From: Phorcus lineatus
Taxonomy: Eukaryota > Mollusca > Gastropoda > Trochida > Trochidae
Direction of reading: 5' to 3'
NCBI GenBank assembly: GCA_921293015.1
Contig: OV121094.1
Location: forward strand, 5,756,764 to 5,820,763
Length of the DNA stretch: 64,000 nt
Each line of letters opens with the position of its first letter. Position 1 is the first letter of the stretch. Positions 37,076 to 49,689 of this stretch are shown piece by piece. A program made the translations under genes and the position numbers. The notes beneath the pieces are model-generated. The model saw nothing but the letters and a program-made list of their open reading frames with translations. It searched no databases and had not been told where the DNA came from.

Positions 37076-37884
37076 ATATTATTAAATGCAAATATCTTGA
37101 TGCAGATATCTTACCCTGCTGATAAAGATTGGGCACACTCCCCATGTTAAAGTCAGTAACAACATACTATGTTCATAATTTCAGTGTCAGCAATCGTTAT
37201 GTGGCTCTGCATGTACAATATATCAGGAAATGGGTCTGACTGCTTATACTTGCGTCATACACGCATATAGTACACTCGATATCAGGGATAGTTTTATTAT
37301 CCTATTTATCCCGCGAAAATGACTATTGTATCACCTAAAAGAATACCCTGATTTCCTCACGAGCTAATTACCTAGTATAAATTATTGGGATCCTTGGGCT
37401 TCTACCCCATCGATAATTTTACTGTGAATGCAGATATGTATCAAGAAGCCAGCCCGACTTACAATACATGTGTCTGCTGTCAATAGTGCATATTCATTTT
37501 TTCAGAATGAATCTCATCGACATAGCTGCTGATGTTGCATGTGACAGATACTTGTGTTCATGTAGGAAGGTTAGGCAGAGGCAAGGATTACATGTCACAC
37601 CTGCATAGTACCTTCATTTTCTATAAGGTTCTTAGGATTGGTGAGCGTGAAAGTGATCGGGTTACATAATAAATAGATCTGAGGCACCTGAGATGCAGTA
37701 CATAACTAAGAACACAAGAGTGCTTAAAATGAAAAAAATATATGCAAGCTTCAAATATAGGTATGTTTCCATGTTGATGCCAGGAGCTTGGCAACTTTGT
37801 CTGCAGGAGAGAACTGTTCTACACGCAGTAAGGTTTTGGTGCAATGATTTACTGAATTTCAGCGCAATACCACCAATGATTCGC
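37076..37884. other. Low-complexity-free DNA, no gene seen
   Basis: Possible eroded N-terminal part of the Tc1-like copy runs into the first 150 bases but could not be confirmed. Overlapping frames on both strands at 37662-37953 have no domain. Confidence 0.35.
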
Positions 37885-38015
37885 TTGTTCCAGTCGATGC
37901 TTGCAGGTTTCAGCGCAACGCTAAACCATATTGGTGCTTTCTCCCTGCAATGATACCAGCATCAGTGATAGAAGTGAAATACGTTGAACCCCAAATCACC
38001 TCCCCTTTTTTTGCA
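37885..38015 (+). repeat. Dispersed repeat R5, copy 2
   Basis: Partner of 19755-19890, ending in 'caaatcacctcccc' and a T run. Weaker similarity may extend upstream to about 37850. Confidence 0.65.
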
Positions 38016-41000
38016 GATTGTGACGATCCTGTTTATATTGTGACTGATGTTTTAATGTCAAGAAATTGAAAATTTAAAATTTAAGACGTCTTTTTGAAGC
38101 TGTCTGGTTGGGTCGCTCACTAAATTCAATGAAATTGAGTTTTACTTTCGTAACGCCAAAATGATGCTAGTGTTAATATCGACTCCATATCGACGCATAT
38201 TCATCCAAGAATTTTCATGTTTGACAATTATTAGCCTAAATCTTTGCAGTTACTAATCCACTGTTCAGAACTATGTTGAGAAATTATCATTTCTATTGAA
38301 AACTATCAATTTTATGAAATGGTGATTCAGAGAAGTTTAAGATAATGTTTGGATCTTCAAAATTAACAATATTTTTTCATTACGAGTATTTCTTGATTAA
38401 ATGTTCGATTGAAAATGTCATCTGGTTCAGATGAACTCCCTCCTAAAAATTATGCTCTTTTAATCAAACCGCTGAGATTGATGGTTAATGATTAAACTTT
38501 GTTCAATGCACAGCGTAAGATGTTGCCTGAAAACTATAACTGAACAAGATTAATTTATGATGTTCTTATTTCGCGCGAACAAAGTGTGCATTTGATTAAT
38601 CAATATGTTTGAGTAAATAGATGTTAACAACAGTTTTTATCTATAAGTATTCTAAACAGTGTTGTGTAAGTTCGTTTTGGCCGAGTAATACCACTGTAAG
38701 TATTCATTTTTGGAGTTATGAACGTAAATACGGACGTTTTACATATTAATTAATTTTTAATTTGTTAGGATCTCTTAAGATCTATGATTACTTAACGAAC
38801 TCCTTCATGTTTAAAAGTGGTAAAAAATTTCAATGAATATTTGTTTTAACATTCTAATTGTTGTTGTTTCTTGTTAAAATTGCTGTAAAAAGTTATGAAA
38901 ACAATGAAACAACGTTTTGGTGTTTTTGGTGTCTAACCTATAGCCATAGAAACAGTCGCTTGAAACTCATTATCTGACTTGATTAACATATAATTTGAAG
39001 ATCAATGTCTCTACCCAATGATACTATGGTTTCTTATATATTTGGCTGACATATTCTGGATATTAATCAAAACCAAAATAATTGCTTGAATAATAATTGT
39101 CTTCTATCCACACTAGTATAGTAAACGTCATATGACACTTCCTCGTGTATACCTTCTTGCTTTAATATTGATTACCATTCTCAACACCTTTTCAATATAT
39201 TTCAATTACTGCAGGTTTTTGTTATGTCATTATTCTAAGCATATACACACATTTACCCTATTGGCTTATAGGGCGCTTTCTGGAAATTTCAAATATTAAG
39301 ATTTGAATATATTTGTATTTGTATCTAGTTTCAAGAGGAACAATGGGCAGATGAAGGTTTGACCTTTTTATCACTTAAAATGTACAAGGATCCATAGGAC
39401 TGAACGTTTTTCTTTAAATATCAAAATTTTGCAAATTGAGATTAAGTTTCTCACCTTTCAGTTATAGTATTGTATTTATATTTCATGACTTATCTAACCT
39501 AACATATGCTAAATGGAAAAAAAAATCGTTTTGAGAGCAACTGCAGGTACCCTTTTTGTAAGATAGATAGTTGTTTTTGGGATGTTGTTGGTATCCATTG
39601 GTATTCAATATCCGCTAATTAAGTCTAAAACCGAGAACGTTAGTGTTTTGGTCAGAGCGCTATGTAGTGCGAAAACAAAGATTCGGTACTTTTTACTACA
39701 ATGTGACAAAGTTTTGTTTTTCCTTTTAATAAGTGTATAGGGCCGTTTTCGTCAGGGTAATATATAAAATATAAAAAAATGATGTGTAAAAACATAGTAG
39801 GAATACCAAAAATGAAAATAGAAATAGAAATCTTCAAAAAACCTTACTTTACAAATGAATATGTTCAGTCAATGCTGTCTTTCTACAGACTAGAAACTAA
39901 CCATCCTATGACTTGAGATAGTAATATCCTCTTAATAGTAGAACATACTTTTTAAAAGTTTGTAAACTAACTCAGAGGATATCAGATTGTGTACGGATAG
40001 AAAAAGATGTGAAAAATTCGTAACTCTAATTCCAAATTCATCCGATTCTACAGGTTGTTGCAATGCCAATGTCTTCACTAACACATAACTACAAATACAA
40101 TTTTATTACGGATGTGTGTAAGCCAAGGAAACATGTATGGCAAGCAATTTTCTATGTAAAGATACCTCTACAGATATAGGAACAAATAGACAACACAACC
40201 TACTACATTTGACATTCAAACTGCTGAACTGATTTAAATCATTTCGAGTTTTTAAGTATGCTGCCTCATTTTCATCGTCAAGTCTTTTGTTTTCTTGAAA
40301 GGCGTATTGAATTCAGAAAATTAACCATTATAAAATTTGATGTATCCATATCGTCAACAATGAAAATGCACTCAAATGGCCTTTTGAAACGGTTATTTTT
40401 AACATTTGTTATGGTAATATCTGAAGAAATTTTAGGAAACTATACAAGTAACAGTTGTTAATTATAGAACTTGAATCATGTTATTTACGATGAAGCCATA
40501 ACAGTTGATTTCATCAACGACGTTCAATCTTGCCTTATGGCACGCTGAAACTTTAAATTCCATGACATCTCAATTTAGTGGATAGTGGCTCTTATGATCT
40601 TTTAATCTGAATAAGAACAGATAGAATCATGCAACTTCAAAATATGAAATGCATGGTCCTGTCTCCCCTGAATATCCGCATGAAATCTACTGCCTGCAAT
40701 AGTGTCCGTCATTTTACCTATTAACAGTTGCTTTCTTTCATCTTATACATTTATATTAATTAATGATTATCACAATCCCAGGAACAATGAGCATTGCTAA
40801 CCGTTATTTCATTTGATCACTTACTATGTTTGCTAAAGCTATGGTTATCAGTTTTTTTTATGAAACCAAGTGTTGAATGTTTGATGTTTCTCTTTTAGCT
40901 ATAACTCTTTATCCTACCCTTTGCATTATTTCATCAAAGTTTCGTACACCCTTTCAAGATCTATTTTTTGTCTTTAATGTCAACGAACACAGGAACTGTT

Positions 41001-41041
41001 GATTCTTGCAGCGGGAAAATATGTTGGAAATATCAAATCAA
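38016..41041. other. AT-rich DNA, no gene seen
   Basis: No coding pocket was found in 3 kb. A 15-base block 'tatagggccgttttc' at 39737-39751 equals part of R1 but the flanks do not match, so it is at best a small fragment. Confidence 0.45.
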
Positions 41042-41065
41042 TTATATATATATATATATATATTT
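41042..41065 (+). repeat. TA microsatellite
   Basis: About eleven uninterrupted TA dinucleotides. Confidence 0.95.
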
Positions 41066-41756
41066 GACATCAAAGAAAGAGTTAATGATAGCATTAATCG
41101 TGTCTGAAGGTTTTGTTTTACGCAAGTGTAAATTACAAACTTTGGTGTGACAATCAGACGGAAACGAAGGTCTATTTATAACAGACATAAAATAGCTTGT
41201 GAAATTAACCAGAAGATTTAAATGAGATACCATAGAATCAACTGACAATATGTAAGATTTTGATTGAAAAGGTAGACTTACATTCCGTTACCTTAAACTT
41301 CTAAAAAGACAGTGTCAAACAGTTATATAGCTTGAAGCTCATTTAACTATCATTTGACTCTTATAATCAAACAATAAAATCCGTTATCAAATTGAAATAT
41401 TAGATCTGATTAACAGTTACAAGTAATATTAATCTAAAACCTAGAGGTCTATTATGTATAAATGGTTTGATTTTTAAAAAATTGCTAATAAGACAAAAAG
41501 GGTAATATAGTACGACACATTTCAAGTAAAATCAGTTGTGTTGAAAGAGAGTTTCAGGCCATGCCCATCCCACTTTACTGTTCAATAATGAAGCCACAGC
41601 AATTGTATGACGTCACATGTATTGCCTTGTTTGTACGCACTAGCTATAGCATGTAATTAACCTGTGGCTGACCCCATTGTACACCTTAACACATATCGAG
41701 ACTTGCGACACGCTTGAGTGCAAAAGGTGAAATGTCATTGTGCTGCATGTGACATG

Positions 41757-41799
41757 CATACATACATACATACATACATACATACATACATACATACAT
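41757..41799 (+). repeat. CATA microsatellite
   Basis: About eleven uninterrupted CATA units. It lies some 40 bases upstream of the copy A reading frame. Confidence 0.95.
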
Positions 41800-41840
41800 G
41801 TGGGGGGAATGTAAAGAGATGTTTTTGTCAATTCGTGTAA

Positions 41841-42089
41841 ATGAAAAAAAATATGAGGATTAATATAGTCATTATGATTTGTGTTTATGGAAGCGTTATT
41901 TGGATTGGAAATTCAAGTATTGCATTTACAGTATTTTCATGTGATACATGTGTATATATGAGACCTGTGTATCGTGGCCTTAGTGGCGAGACGATATATC
42001 CCGATTACAGGTTTATCAGGCGAGGCAATATATCTTGTAAGTATTGCGAAGGAACCTGCGAGACCATTATCATCTCTATACAGTGGTAA
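41841..42089 (+). CDS. Candidate secreted cysteine peptide (copy A)
   Basis: An 82-codon frame opens with a lysine-rich start (MKKNMR) and a hydrophobic stretch (INIVIMICVYGSVIWIG) that resembles a signal peptide. It then carries CDTC, RPVYR, a Tyr-Pro-Asp, an IRR and CKYCEGTC, and closes with TIIISIQW and a stop. The second half is homologous at DNA and protein level to the minus-strand exon at 2762-2936 (copy B). Identical blocks are at 41961-41976 and 42049-42060. Five cysteines fall in the conserved half or just before it. A TTTACAG acceptor-like site ends at about 41930, so the N-terminal part could instead be intron; the signal-peptide reading is then wrong. Microsatellites flank the frame. 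Family not recognised; a secreted peptide is inference. Confidence 0.5.
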   Translation: MKKNMRINIVIMICVYGSVIWIGNSSIAFTVFSCDTCVYMRPVYRGLSGETIYPDYRFIRRGNISCKYCEGTCETIIISIQW

Positions 42090-42117
42090 TCGGTATACAA
42101 TACGTATTGCATACATT

Positions 42118-42133
42118 TGTCTGTCTGTCTGTC
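42118..42133 (+). repeat. TGTC microsatellite
   Basis: Four units of TGTC, 30 bases beyond the stop of copy A. Confidence 0.9.
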
Positions 42134-42139
42134 GTCTTC

Positions 42140-43350
42140 CTGTCTAAAATTCAAGTAGTTCTTAAGTCTCGAGTGAAATATTTTATAGTTAGATATGCAA
42201 GTACATGGCGTATATGACAACATTACCTTTTATTTCCATTACCAAAATTAAATGTATAAGAACCGGCTTCCTTCTCAATTAAAATTTCTTTTCTTTAAAA
42301 CAATTTCCCGAGCAAAGATAAGACAATTATTTTACAGATCAAAGGGACTGCTTTCACAGATGAGGTGAATTTCTTGAAAATTCTCTCTGAACTAAGTCCT
42401 TTTGGTACATGAAATATTGTCTGCTTTCATATAGAGAAAAACGTGTTTATCTGTAGGTTTTGGTGATAATGCATGAGACAACATGATATAAATTACCTAT
42501 TTCTTATTTACTCTCTTCATTTCAAGAAAAGACCAACACCATCAAAGAGGCTTAATCACTTATTCTAATGTCAAGGTTCCCCTGTTTTTAGTTAAAATGT
42601 AATAAAACATCATAACAATTGTTTCTTTCAAGTGATAGTTGTTTAGCGTAATGAAATACGAATCTAATGAGAAAAATGAGAAGTATAAGAAATGTTTACA
42701 AATCTTTCAAAGTTTTCAAGTTATTCTCCCTACTTTCAGCATTTTATGAGTATCCTAATTTTTAGATTTTATATTCTTCTAATTATTGACACTTCATGCA
42801 AATACATTTGCAAGACAATTATGTTTACCTCTTATGAACTGAAATGCCCGTGACATATTGAAAAAGTAGTCTTATAATTAGTTTGCGTGGCATTTCAGTG
42901 ACGGCCAATTCCTGCCAAAAGACAGTTTGAAAGACAGTCGTAATAAGCTGTTCGAGATGCATCTCACAATGCTACTTAAATATTTAGCATTCACAGGGAA
43001 TCAACTGCCTCCATTGTCTAGAACGACTGCTTAAAAGACCAAATGGCATTGAAGAATCTAAATCCGATCTTAACATATAAAGTTCTAAAATTTTAAAGGA
43101 TATCACTTAGACATAGAAAGAAAGCAATGCATACAAAACATCACTGAACTTTACCCAAGGCACCGCCTACGTGACAATACGGAAACACAGCAGAAATGAT
43201 TGGTGTTGACATAATCTTAATTAGGAAGCATTTTAGTTGCTTATAGTTGTAAACAATTCTGTTGATTCATATAAGTTATGTACGTATCAGAAAATATAAT
43301 TTTGATAATGATAAAAGTCCAATTGGATAGCTAATATATATCCATGCACA
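42140..43350. other. AT-rich DNA, no gene seen
   Basis: Nothing was recognised apart from an ATTAAA near 42248-42253, which could be a variant poly(A) signal for copy A. Confidence 0.4.
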
Positions 43351-43626
43351 TTGCATACTCATAAAGCTGGGAAAACTCCTGGTCAAAAAGTACAGAACAC
43401 TCCTTCAGGGGAATACAACCAGTCGCCTATCAGGCGCTCAAGGTTAAAGGCCAATCATCGTATTATCCTTAGTAACCATTTACTAAAAGAGGCACGCTTC
43501 GAAAGAAGTCGCTTACCAAGCGTTACACTAAGGGACTTTCAAAATATGTTTCAGTGTTTCAACCCTTTAAATTCAGTTTACCAAGCAAGAAAGCGGGTTA
43601 ACAACCCGTCTAGCTGCGGTCGCTGA
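43351..43626 (+). other. GC-richer ORF of unknown origin
   Basis: Ninety-one codons, basic overall (blocks such as SPIRRSRLK and ARKRV), in a patch of raised GC that continues to about 43680. The first codon is not a standard ATG, the frame has no domain I can name and there is no poly(A) signal close by. An inverted block GGGTTAACAACCC lies at its end (about 43594-43606). It may be an eroded transposon or repeat rather than a gene. Confidence 0.3.
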
Positions 43627-43689
43627 TATTCACGGTGGTCAACTGGGTACTGCACAGGACACGTGCCACCTTACGTCACTAAACATTAA

Positions 43690-44474
43690 CTTGAGTTTAA
43701 TATGACTATAACAGAATTATAACATTATACCACATTATCACATGTGAACTACATCCATTTTGTCAGATGATAGAGAACTTATGGTTTGTAGAAAATATTA
43801 CAATCATGCTGTGCATTTTTCAGTAATATATTTTTACGGTATTTGCTTAATGTGTGGTTATTTATAACCAGTCAGTAGCGTCTTATTCTGTGAAACATGT
43901 TGTTTCTGTTGTGTTTGAATGTACCTGACATCCTTAAAATCGTAACTTTTTCTTCCTATTGAAATACATATAATGATATCATAATGATTTAAACAAGGTT
44001 AAACTTCTCACGTTTTTTATGCTTGTGATAATTTGTATGTATCAAGGGTGTTAATAAGAATTAGAAAATTTTAATGCCCTTTAATCCTATTAATTATTGT
44101 AATCTCTATGACAAGTGTTTGCATTATTCAGTATTGGTGAATCCTTACGAAAGGCAGGAAGTTCCTGATTCTGGATGATCAAGTCAATATCATTCAGTCA
44201 TTTCCGTCTTTTATTATTTTCAATTAAATTTACAGAAATATTAGAGAATAAAACTTTGTAGACGTTAAACATTGAATTTTATGAAGGATGATGAGTAAGT
44301 GTAATTGTAGAATATCATATTGTCACAAGACGTCATTTATACAACTTCGTTACAACTTAGACCTCATGTGAATGTGAATATTATCAATATAAAAACTTTA
44401 CTCTAGATATTTTCTATATGAGGATGTACCATTGTTTCTTAAAGTAAAAGATTTGGATATGATCAAAGTTAGAA
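43690..44474. other. AT-rich DNA, no gene seen
   Basis: No coding pocket, RNA gene or repeat was recognised. Confidence 0.45.
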
Positions 44475-44755
44475 CCTTGTTTATGGGCCTTGCAATATGG
44501 TTTTGAAATATGTAAGTCGAATAATCCTAGCATTAGAAACGCGTACATGTCTTTGTTTGTGTCTGGAATTGAAATGTGTACAATCAAATCTAATTTCCTC
44601 TCCAACCATGTGCTCGACGTGTGCACATGATATTGTCAGGTCCATGAGGTTAATGATATTGTCAGGTCCATGAGGTTAATGGAGGGTCAGGTTCTTGATT
44701 ACTCCAAGCATTGTTGGTATAACTGTATCGATTGAAGTACATCCATACAGTGAAA
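44475..44755 (+). repeat. Dispersed repeat R2, partial copy 3
   Basis: Blocks 'cttgcaatatggNttt', 'tgtctttNtNtgtgtct', 'aatttcctctcc' and 'ggtataactgtatNga' follow the order of R2 copies 1 and 2. A 26-bp tandem duplication sits inside it. Confidence 0.6.
44627..44678 (+). repeat. 26-bp perfect tandem duplication
   Basis: The unit beginning atgatattgtcaggtcc occurs twice without mismatch (44627-44652 and 44653-44678). The identity shows that it is recent compared with the surrounding eroded R2 copy. Confidence 0.97.
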
Positions 44756-44759
44756 CACA

Positions 44760-47700
44760 CCTTTTCTATACACATTAAAGTAACAGCAAGATGATGTTTG
44801 TCTATTTCATTTTCTTTTGTTCTATGTTTTATCCTTTTTTCACCATACGAGTATTTGAAACCTATTTCATTGAAATTTGTAATCTACTCCATTGACTCTC
44901 TAATCCTCGGTACCATTGGTTACAGGAAATATACAGAGCTGCTAAAACACCCAATATGTGTCACAAGTTTCCCCAATGTGTAAAGAAATCTCTGTACCGA
45001 GTTGGTCATTCTACTTCTCACCTGTCTTCCAATGAAATTGGTCAAGTTCCAAAAAATATCCATGAATGTATTCTACTTAGTCTTATAGGTATAATGTTGC
45101 AACGCGTTCAACGTAAAGAGCATAAACCTTAAATGTGTAAAGTTAATTTGAGTTTGATTAATTTTTAAAAAAATCGATGAAAAGAAACTGTTTCATAATA
45201 AGCTGTGATATTTAACGATACCAGTATGCCACGTGACACAAAAACATACACAAAACACTAACATGTACATCGACAGCTGTAAGTAAAAGTCTTTTTCACT
45301 TAACGGAAACATTTAATAATCCAATTTAGTTATGATTTGTTGAAACAAAACCAGTATTTCATTCACAACTGAACTATAAGCAATTTGTAAATGTAAACTA
45401 AATCGCCTATCGGAATTGAAACTAGTAAATTATGAAACTTAAAGCTGAAACAGAAGCAATATATTTCCCAAGACATTGGAATCTAGGTTTTAGAAAACCT
45501 TAGATCCGTTATCAGTTAAAATAGTTGTAGGAGTGCCAATACGAAGATTTATGTTTTAAAAACTCTATTAATTATCATCAGTGACTATAATATATAATTC
45601 ATAAAAATGTGTGAACAGCTTGACATTAACAAATCTTTGTGATCATGAAGGTTTGCAAATAGTTCTCAGTTCAGAACTCACTGTCACCCATCGGTGTTGT
45701 TCTTTTCATAAGGGCAGATACACTAGCATCAACACGTGTCTGACGACAGTAGTGGTATCTCTACCAAAACATCTCCTATCGACTTAAAATATAGACGTTC
45801 ACTTCACTTTCGCTAGAAATTGTTGCCAAAAAAACTTAACTTAGATGTATATAACACGATATCAAAACATTTCACATCATATCAAGTGTGATTTTCGTAA
45901 TGATTCACGTAGCATTCAACAAACGTGCACATACCTTTGATAAGCTACAGTAATCAATTAAAAGTCAAATGTAATTTTGAACATTTAAATTCATCTTGTT
46001 TTCAGTTGTATATAAGTTTTCAATGCCCTCAAAAGAAGATAAACTCTAAAAATCCCTACAAGATTAACTAAAAAGCATATCAGGTATGTTGATACATTCT
46101 TTAATCTTGAAAATTTGATGTGAACTCTAAATGTACTCTCGTCAATTGTTTTTTGCCTCTTCTGTACATTGGGTTGTTTTAAATTAACCTTTTATATAAA
46201 ATTATGACCTGAAAATGCATGGGTTTCGCTTAGGAGATTGCACGTGACTACATACGGGCGTGGGTTATGTTCGCTAACATCAAGGTTATTATGATCCTAG
46301 TTATCATGTAACTAGACTTTCAAGTCACAGAAACACATGTTCTTGATCGCAATCCAGCTCCTAAAGGAATAGATTTAAGGGTGTCATTACCTGTTTTATC
46401 ATACAGCATATTTAAATGATTATATTGTATCTTTCACAACAAGCCATAAATGAGGCAATATATTGTCTTTTGGCTGTAAACTGTGCATTTTTGACGTTTA
46501 AAAAAAACCTCTCCTCCATGGATATCTATCACGTCTGTTTGCAAACTGTGGCAGAAGCATGTCTCCATGAAAGCAGATTAGATAGGTGTAATGGTCGCGT
46601 GCCACACAAGAAATGTACTTACAATATCAAAGCTTTGGTGTCTCAGCTTGTAGGTGCAGTGTCTATGTAAGAATAATATTGTTACGTTATAAGAGCATTT
46701 GACGTCCATGGTAAGTATAATCTGGTCTGAACTACAGCAAAAAGAGCAATAGATGACTTAAATTCATTCATGGGTTTGAATGCTGCAAATGTAAAATAAT
46801 GTGATAACAGATCTGAAATATCTACATTTTTAAGTTAATTTCATAAAGTTCACAATAACGGGGCAGTTGTTTGTAGAAAAGAACGCCCGATCAGGGTAAT
46901 ATTGTTCATCATACTTCTGAACTGCATATGTTTCAAATTTGTCATATTTAACATTTTCCTTCGACTGTGCTCAATGAAGACTGATATAAATATTTTTTAT
47001 CGAAAAGAAAAAAAACAAGGCTGCAAAAAGTCTTTGATATTCCTTTAATGATTCACTTTTGATGCGTTAAGTTTTTATTCTAATTGGGTTAACTTGTTGC
47101 TGTACAGTTATGCAAATCTAACGTGTGAATATATGATATGAAATCTGTCTCCAGTCAAACCAACAAAATATGACAAACGATTGATTATATATTAATGATA
47201 AATATTTAACTAATAATAATCAAAGAGTTTAAAGTCACAATATAAACTAATAAAATATGTTATACAATATCAAATGGGTCAAAACGTTAGCTAAAATGTA
47301 AGATACACCAAGTGCTAATCAAATAGCACCAGTAAGTCTCGATGGACATTCTTTGATGAACCCAGTGATAAATGGCGCAGAACAAACAAACAAGTGTGTG
47401 ACCCACTGAAGAGAGCAACATGTTATGGATATTTATCCCCAATTTTCAAAATATGACAATTTCTAATTTTCAATGGACCTTATATATGTGCAAAACCTGG
47501 AGTCATCACTCCTAAGTAACTTATATAGCTTATTTCCTGTGTGCCAAATAGAGATTATTACCTTCAGAAGTGTCTCATATGACTGGGAATGGAGTGGGAA
47601 TTCTTGTAATGCCCGAGGAACAGCAAGTGTTCCTAAAATTAATCATTTCTTTATATAGATATTATTTCGTTTCAAACGCATGGAAACAATATGAAAACAG
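44760..47700. other. AT-rich DNA, one weak exon candidate
   Basis: At 46500-46670 a plus-strand frame carries four cysteines (CLQTVAEAC, RC and KKC blocks) in a GC-richer patch, ending near a TATGTAAG donor-like site. No acceptor or family was recognised, so it is mentioned only. The rest has no features. An imperfect 10-bp inverted repeat lies at 45481-45505. Confidence 0.35.
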
Positions 47701-47729
47701 CCTCCTTCCCATGCGATGGCCCGCTACAG

Positions 47730-47762
47730 TGACGTCATGAACAATGGTTTATAATGACGTCA
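47730..47762 (+). promoter_or_regulatory. Two perfect CRE palindromes
   Basis: TGACGTCA occurs at 47730-47737 and 47755-47762, 25 bases apart start to start. This 8-bp palindrome is the full consensus for CREB/ATF bZIP dimers. Two perfect copies so close together in AT-rich DNA are unlikely by chance. No gene start was identified on either side, so function is inference. Confidence 0.5.
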
Positions 47763-47765
47763 CAT

Positions 47766-47807
47766 ATGATGATGATGATGATGATGATTATTAGTATTAC
47801 TATTATT

Positions 47808-47844
<37 letters not shown>
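47766..47844 (+). repeat. Inverted GAT / ATC trinucleotide microsatellite
   Basis: Eight or so GAT units, an 18-base AT-rich centre and about twelve ATC units form one large perfect-stem hairpin. The centre (attagtattactattatt) is itself made of degenerate trinucleotides, so the array may have flipped strand during growth. It abuts the second CRE palindrome. Confidence 0.93.
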
Positions 47845-47849
47845 CCTTG

Positions 47850-49689
47850 TTTTGAATATGGTTTAATCCCGGGTGTATCTATTTGAAAATATGTAAATTT
47901 GCTTCTTCTTTTTTTCAATAGGGTGCAAATGAAAGAATATAAGTGTCAGGCTTTCCCAGTTGTCGAAATGTGACTTGTTGTCAAATTGTTTTCAAAACTT
48001 GTCCAGAAATAAAGGAATACTAGCAACATGGACGTTCTTTTCATTTTAGTATACGTTACATCTGTAGTTCAAAACCAGTTTACACTTATTTCCCAATTTA
48101 GTATAGTTTTAATTTGCATAATCAATATAAGCAAAATCTTTCCTCTACAATGAAACTATTTACCATCAAAAACCAAATCGATGCAAACGACCATCCTGTA
48201 CTTGTAACCTGTTTACCTAGTTTGACATATCAACGATAATTGAATCTGAGTAGCTGGAGAATAACTTTCAGTATTTGTATTCTGTTGAATTAAGGTATCA
48301 AGCATGATAATTACATTGTAACTGGCATAAGGAGAATTTCCTAACTGAACATCTATTTTTTACAAATCACATTGGTAGATTCTATAACTAAGCGTTTGTC
48401 ACATTCTATTATGTTTCGAAATTAAAAGAAAAACCCCTTTATCTAATCTATCTTATCTAATTCAGCTAAAATTAATCGTTAACATAACTTGTTGAACATC
48501 CTGCGAATTCCAGACGTGTGTAATGGTTCTGAATTAAAGCGTTGAATCTAAAGGACACATTATTCAACAGGCTTGTCTGAGGCTATTCAGTTATTTTTAT
48601 TTTTTTACATTGTGAACACGTAGACTCATGATCACATAATTAAAGGATAATCTATTTCAACCATCTAAATTAACTTAAATGAATATAAGTACTTATGTCG
48701 ATTACAAGACCATCAAATTATAGATACAGCACAGTCACGAGGTTTGGCAATATATGAAATGAAATCTATTATAAAAAATGAGGCAATTAAGATTCACGTT
48801 ACGATATGTGCAATACACTGATAATTTTCTAAGTTTAATATCTTATTCATATGGCACAGTTCTAAAATAGGAGCCAGCGTGTTTGGTGAAATTTTAATTT
48901 GAGTGCCAAAACATCATTATTTCAACAACTCACTTAACCTTCATATACATTCTAAAAAGTCAAATATATCGTTTTATCTTGTTTACAGTCGAAATGTTAA
49001 AAAGTTTAAAATCCGAATTTAAAAGTCTCATGTACACGTGAAGCAGATAAACTGGTTGCAAACAAACAGCAGCAATCTAAAACGGTATTCAAGAATTTGC
49101 AAATTAGGCCATTGAATGTTTGAATTAAAGCCCCCCAAAAAAAGAAACGTATATATCTTGTATTCTACTAAGACAGCTAACGAAATGAAAAATAAAAAGA
49201 GGCAATTGAAATCTGCACAAACCCTTCATTTCTTGTGAAAATCAAGTGGAGTACAATTTCCTGAAATTAATATATGTTGGTTTGGATATTAAAAATTCAC
49301 AGAGGAGGTGTCTAGCCACGAGTTGAATCCAACAGTAATGTGTTATTTTTATGAGAAATGGATAGACTGTTAACTAAATATAGAATTTTGAGATTACCCA
49401 TGTTAGCTTAAAGTCGTGTAAGACAAGGTCAGGATTATCTAATCAAAGACGCTATTATCTGCTTCAGAAAATAATGTCATATCATTGAATTGTTTCGCAT
49501 TTTAACCCTTAAATAGACGTTTATGATGACATTAAAGTGAACTTTATTTGTGACTCGAATAGGTAGTTGTTTGGCAAATCGACATCGATAAAAAGGTAGT
49601 CATTTTTTAGGTGGAAATATCCATTATTTAAGCATCTGAGACAATAATTTACAACACCATTCATAAAAATTGTCACTGTTCATAACTGG
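47850..49689. other. AT-rich DNA, no gene seen
   Basis: No coding pocket, RNA gene or known element was recognised. Confidence 0.45.

Noticed and set aside
39737-39751. Fourth R1 copy
   Set aside because: Only a 15-base block matches; flanks do not align.
45481-45505. Hairpin resembling a terminator
   Set aside because: Short imperfect palindrome in AT-rich eukaryotic DNA with no associated gene.
47473-47658. 61-codon frame near the CRE pair, with a GGAACA/TGTTCC inverted block
   Set aside because: No domain, splice site or 3' signal; the inverted block has a 5-base spacer, unlike the 3-base spacer of a steroid-receptor element.
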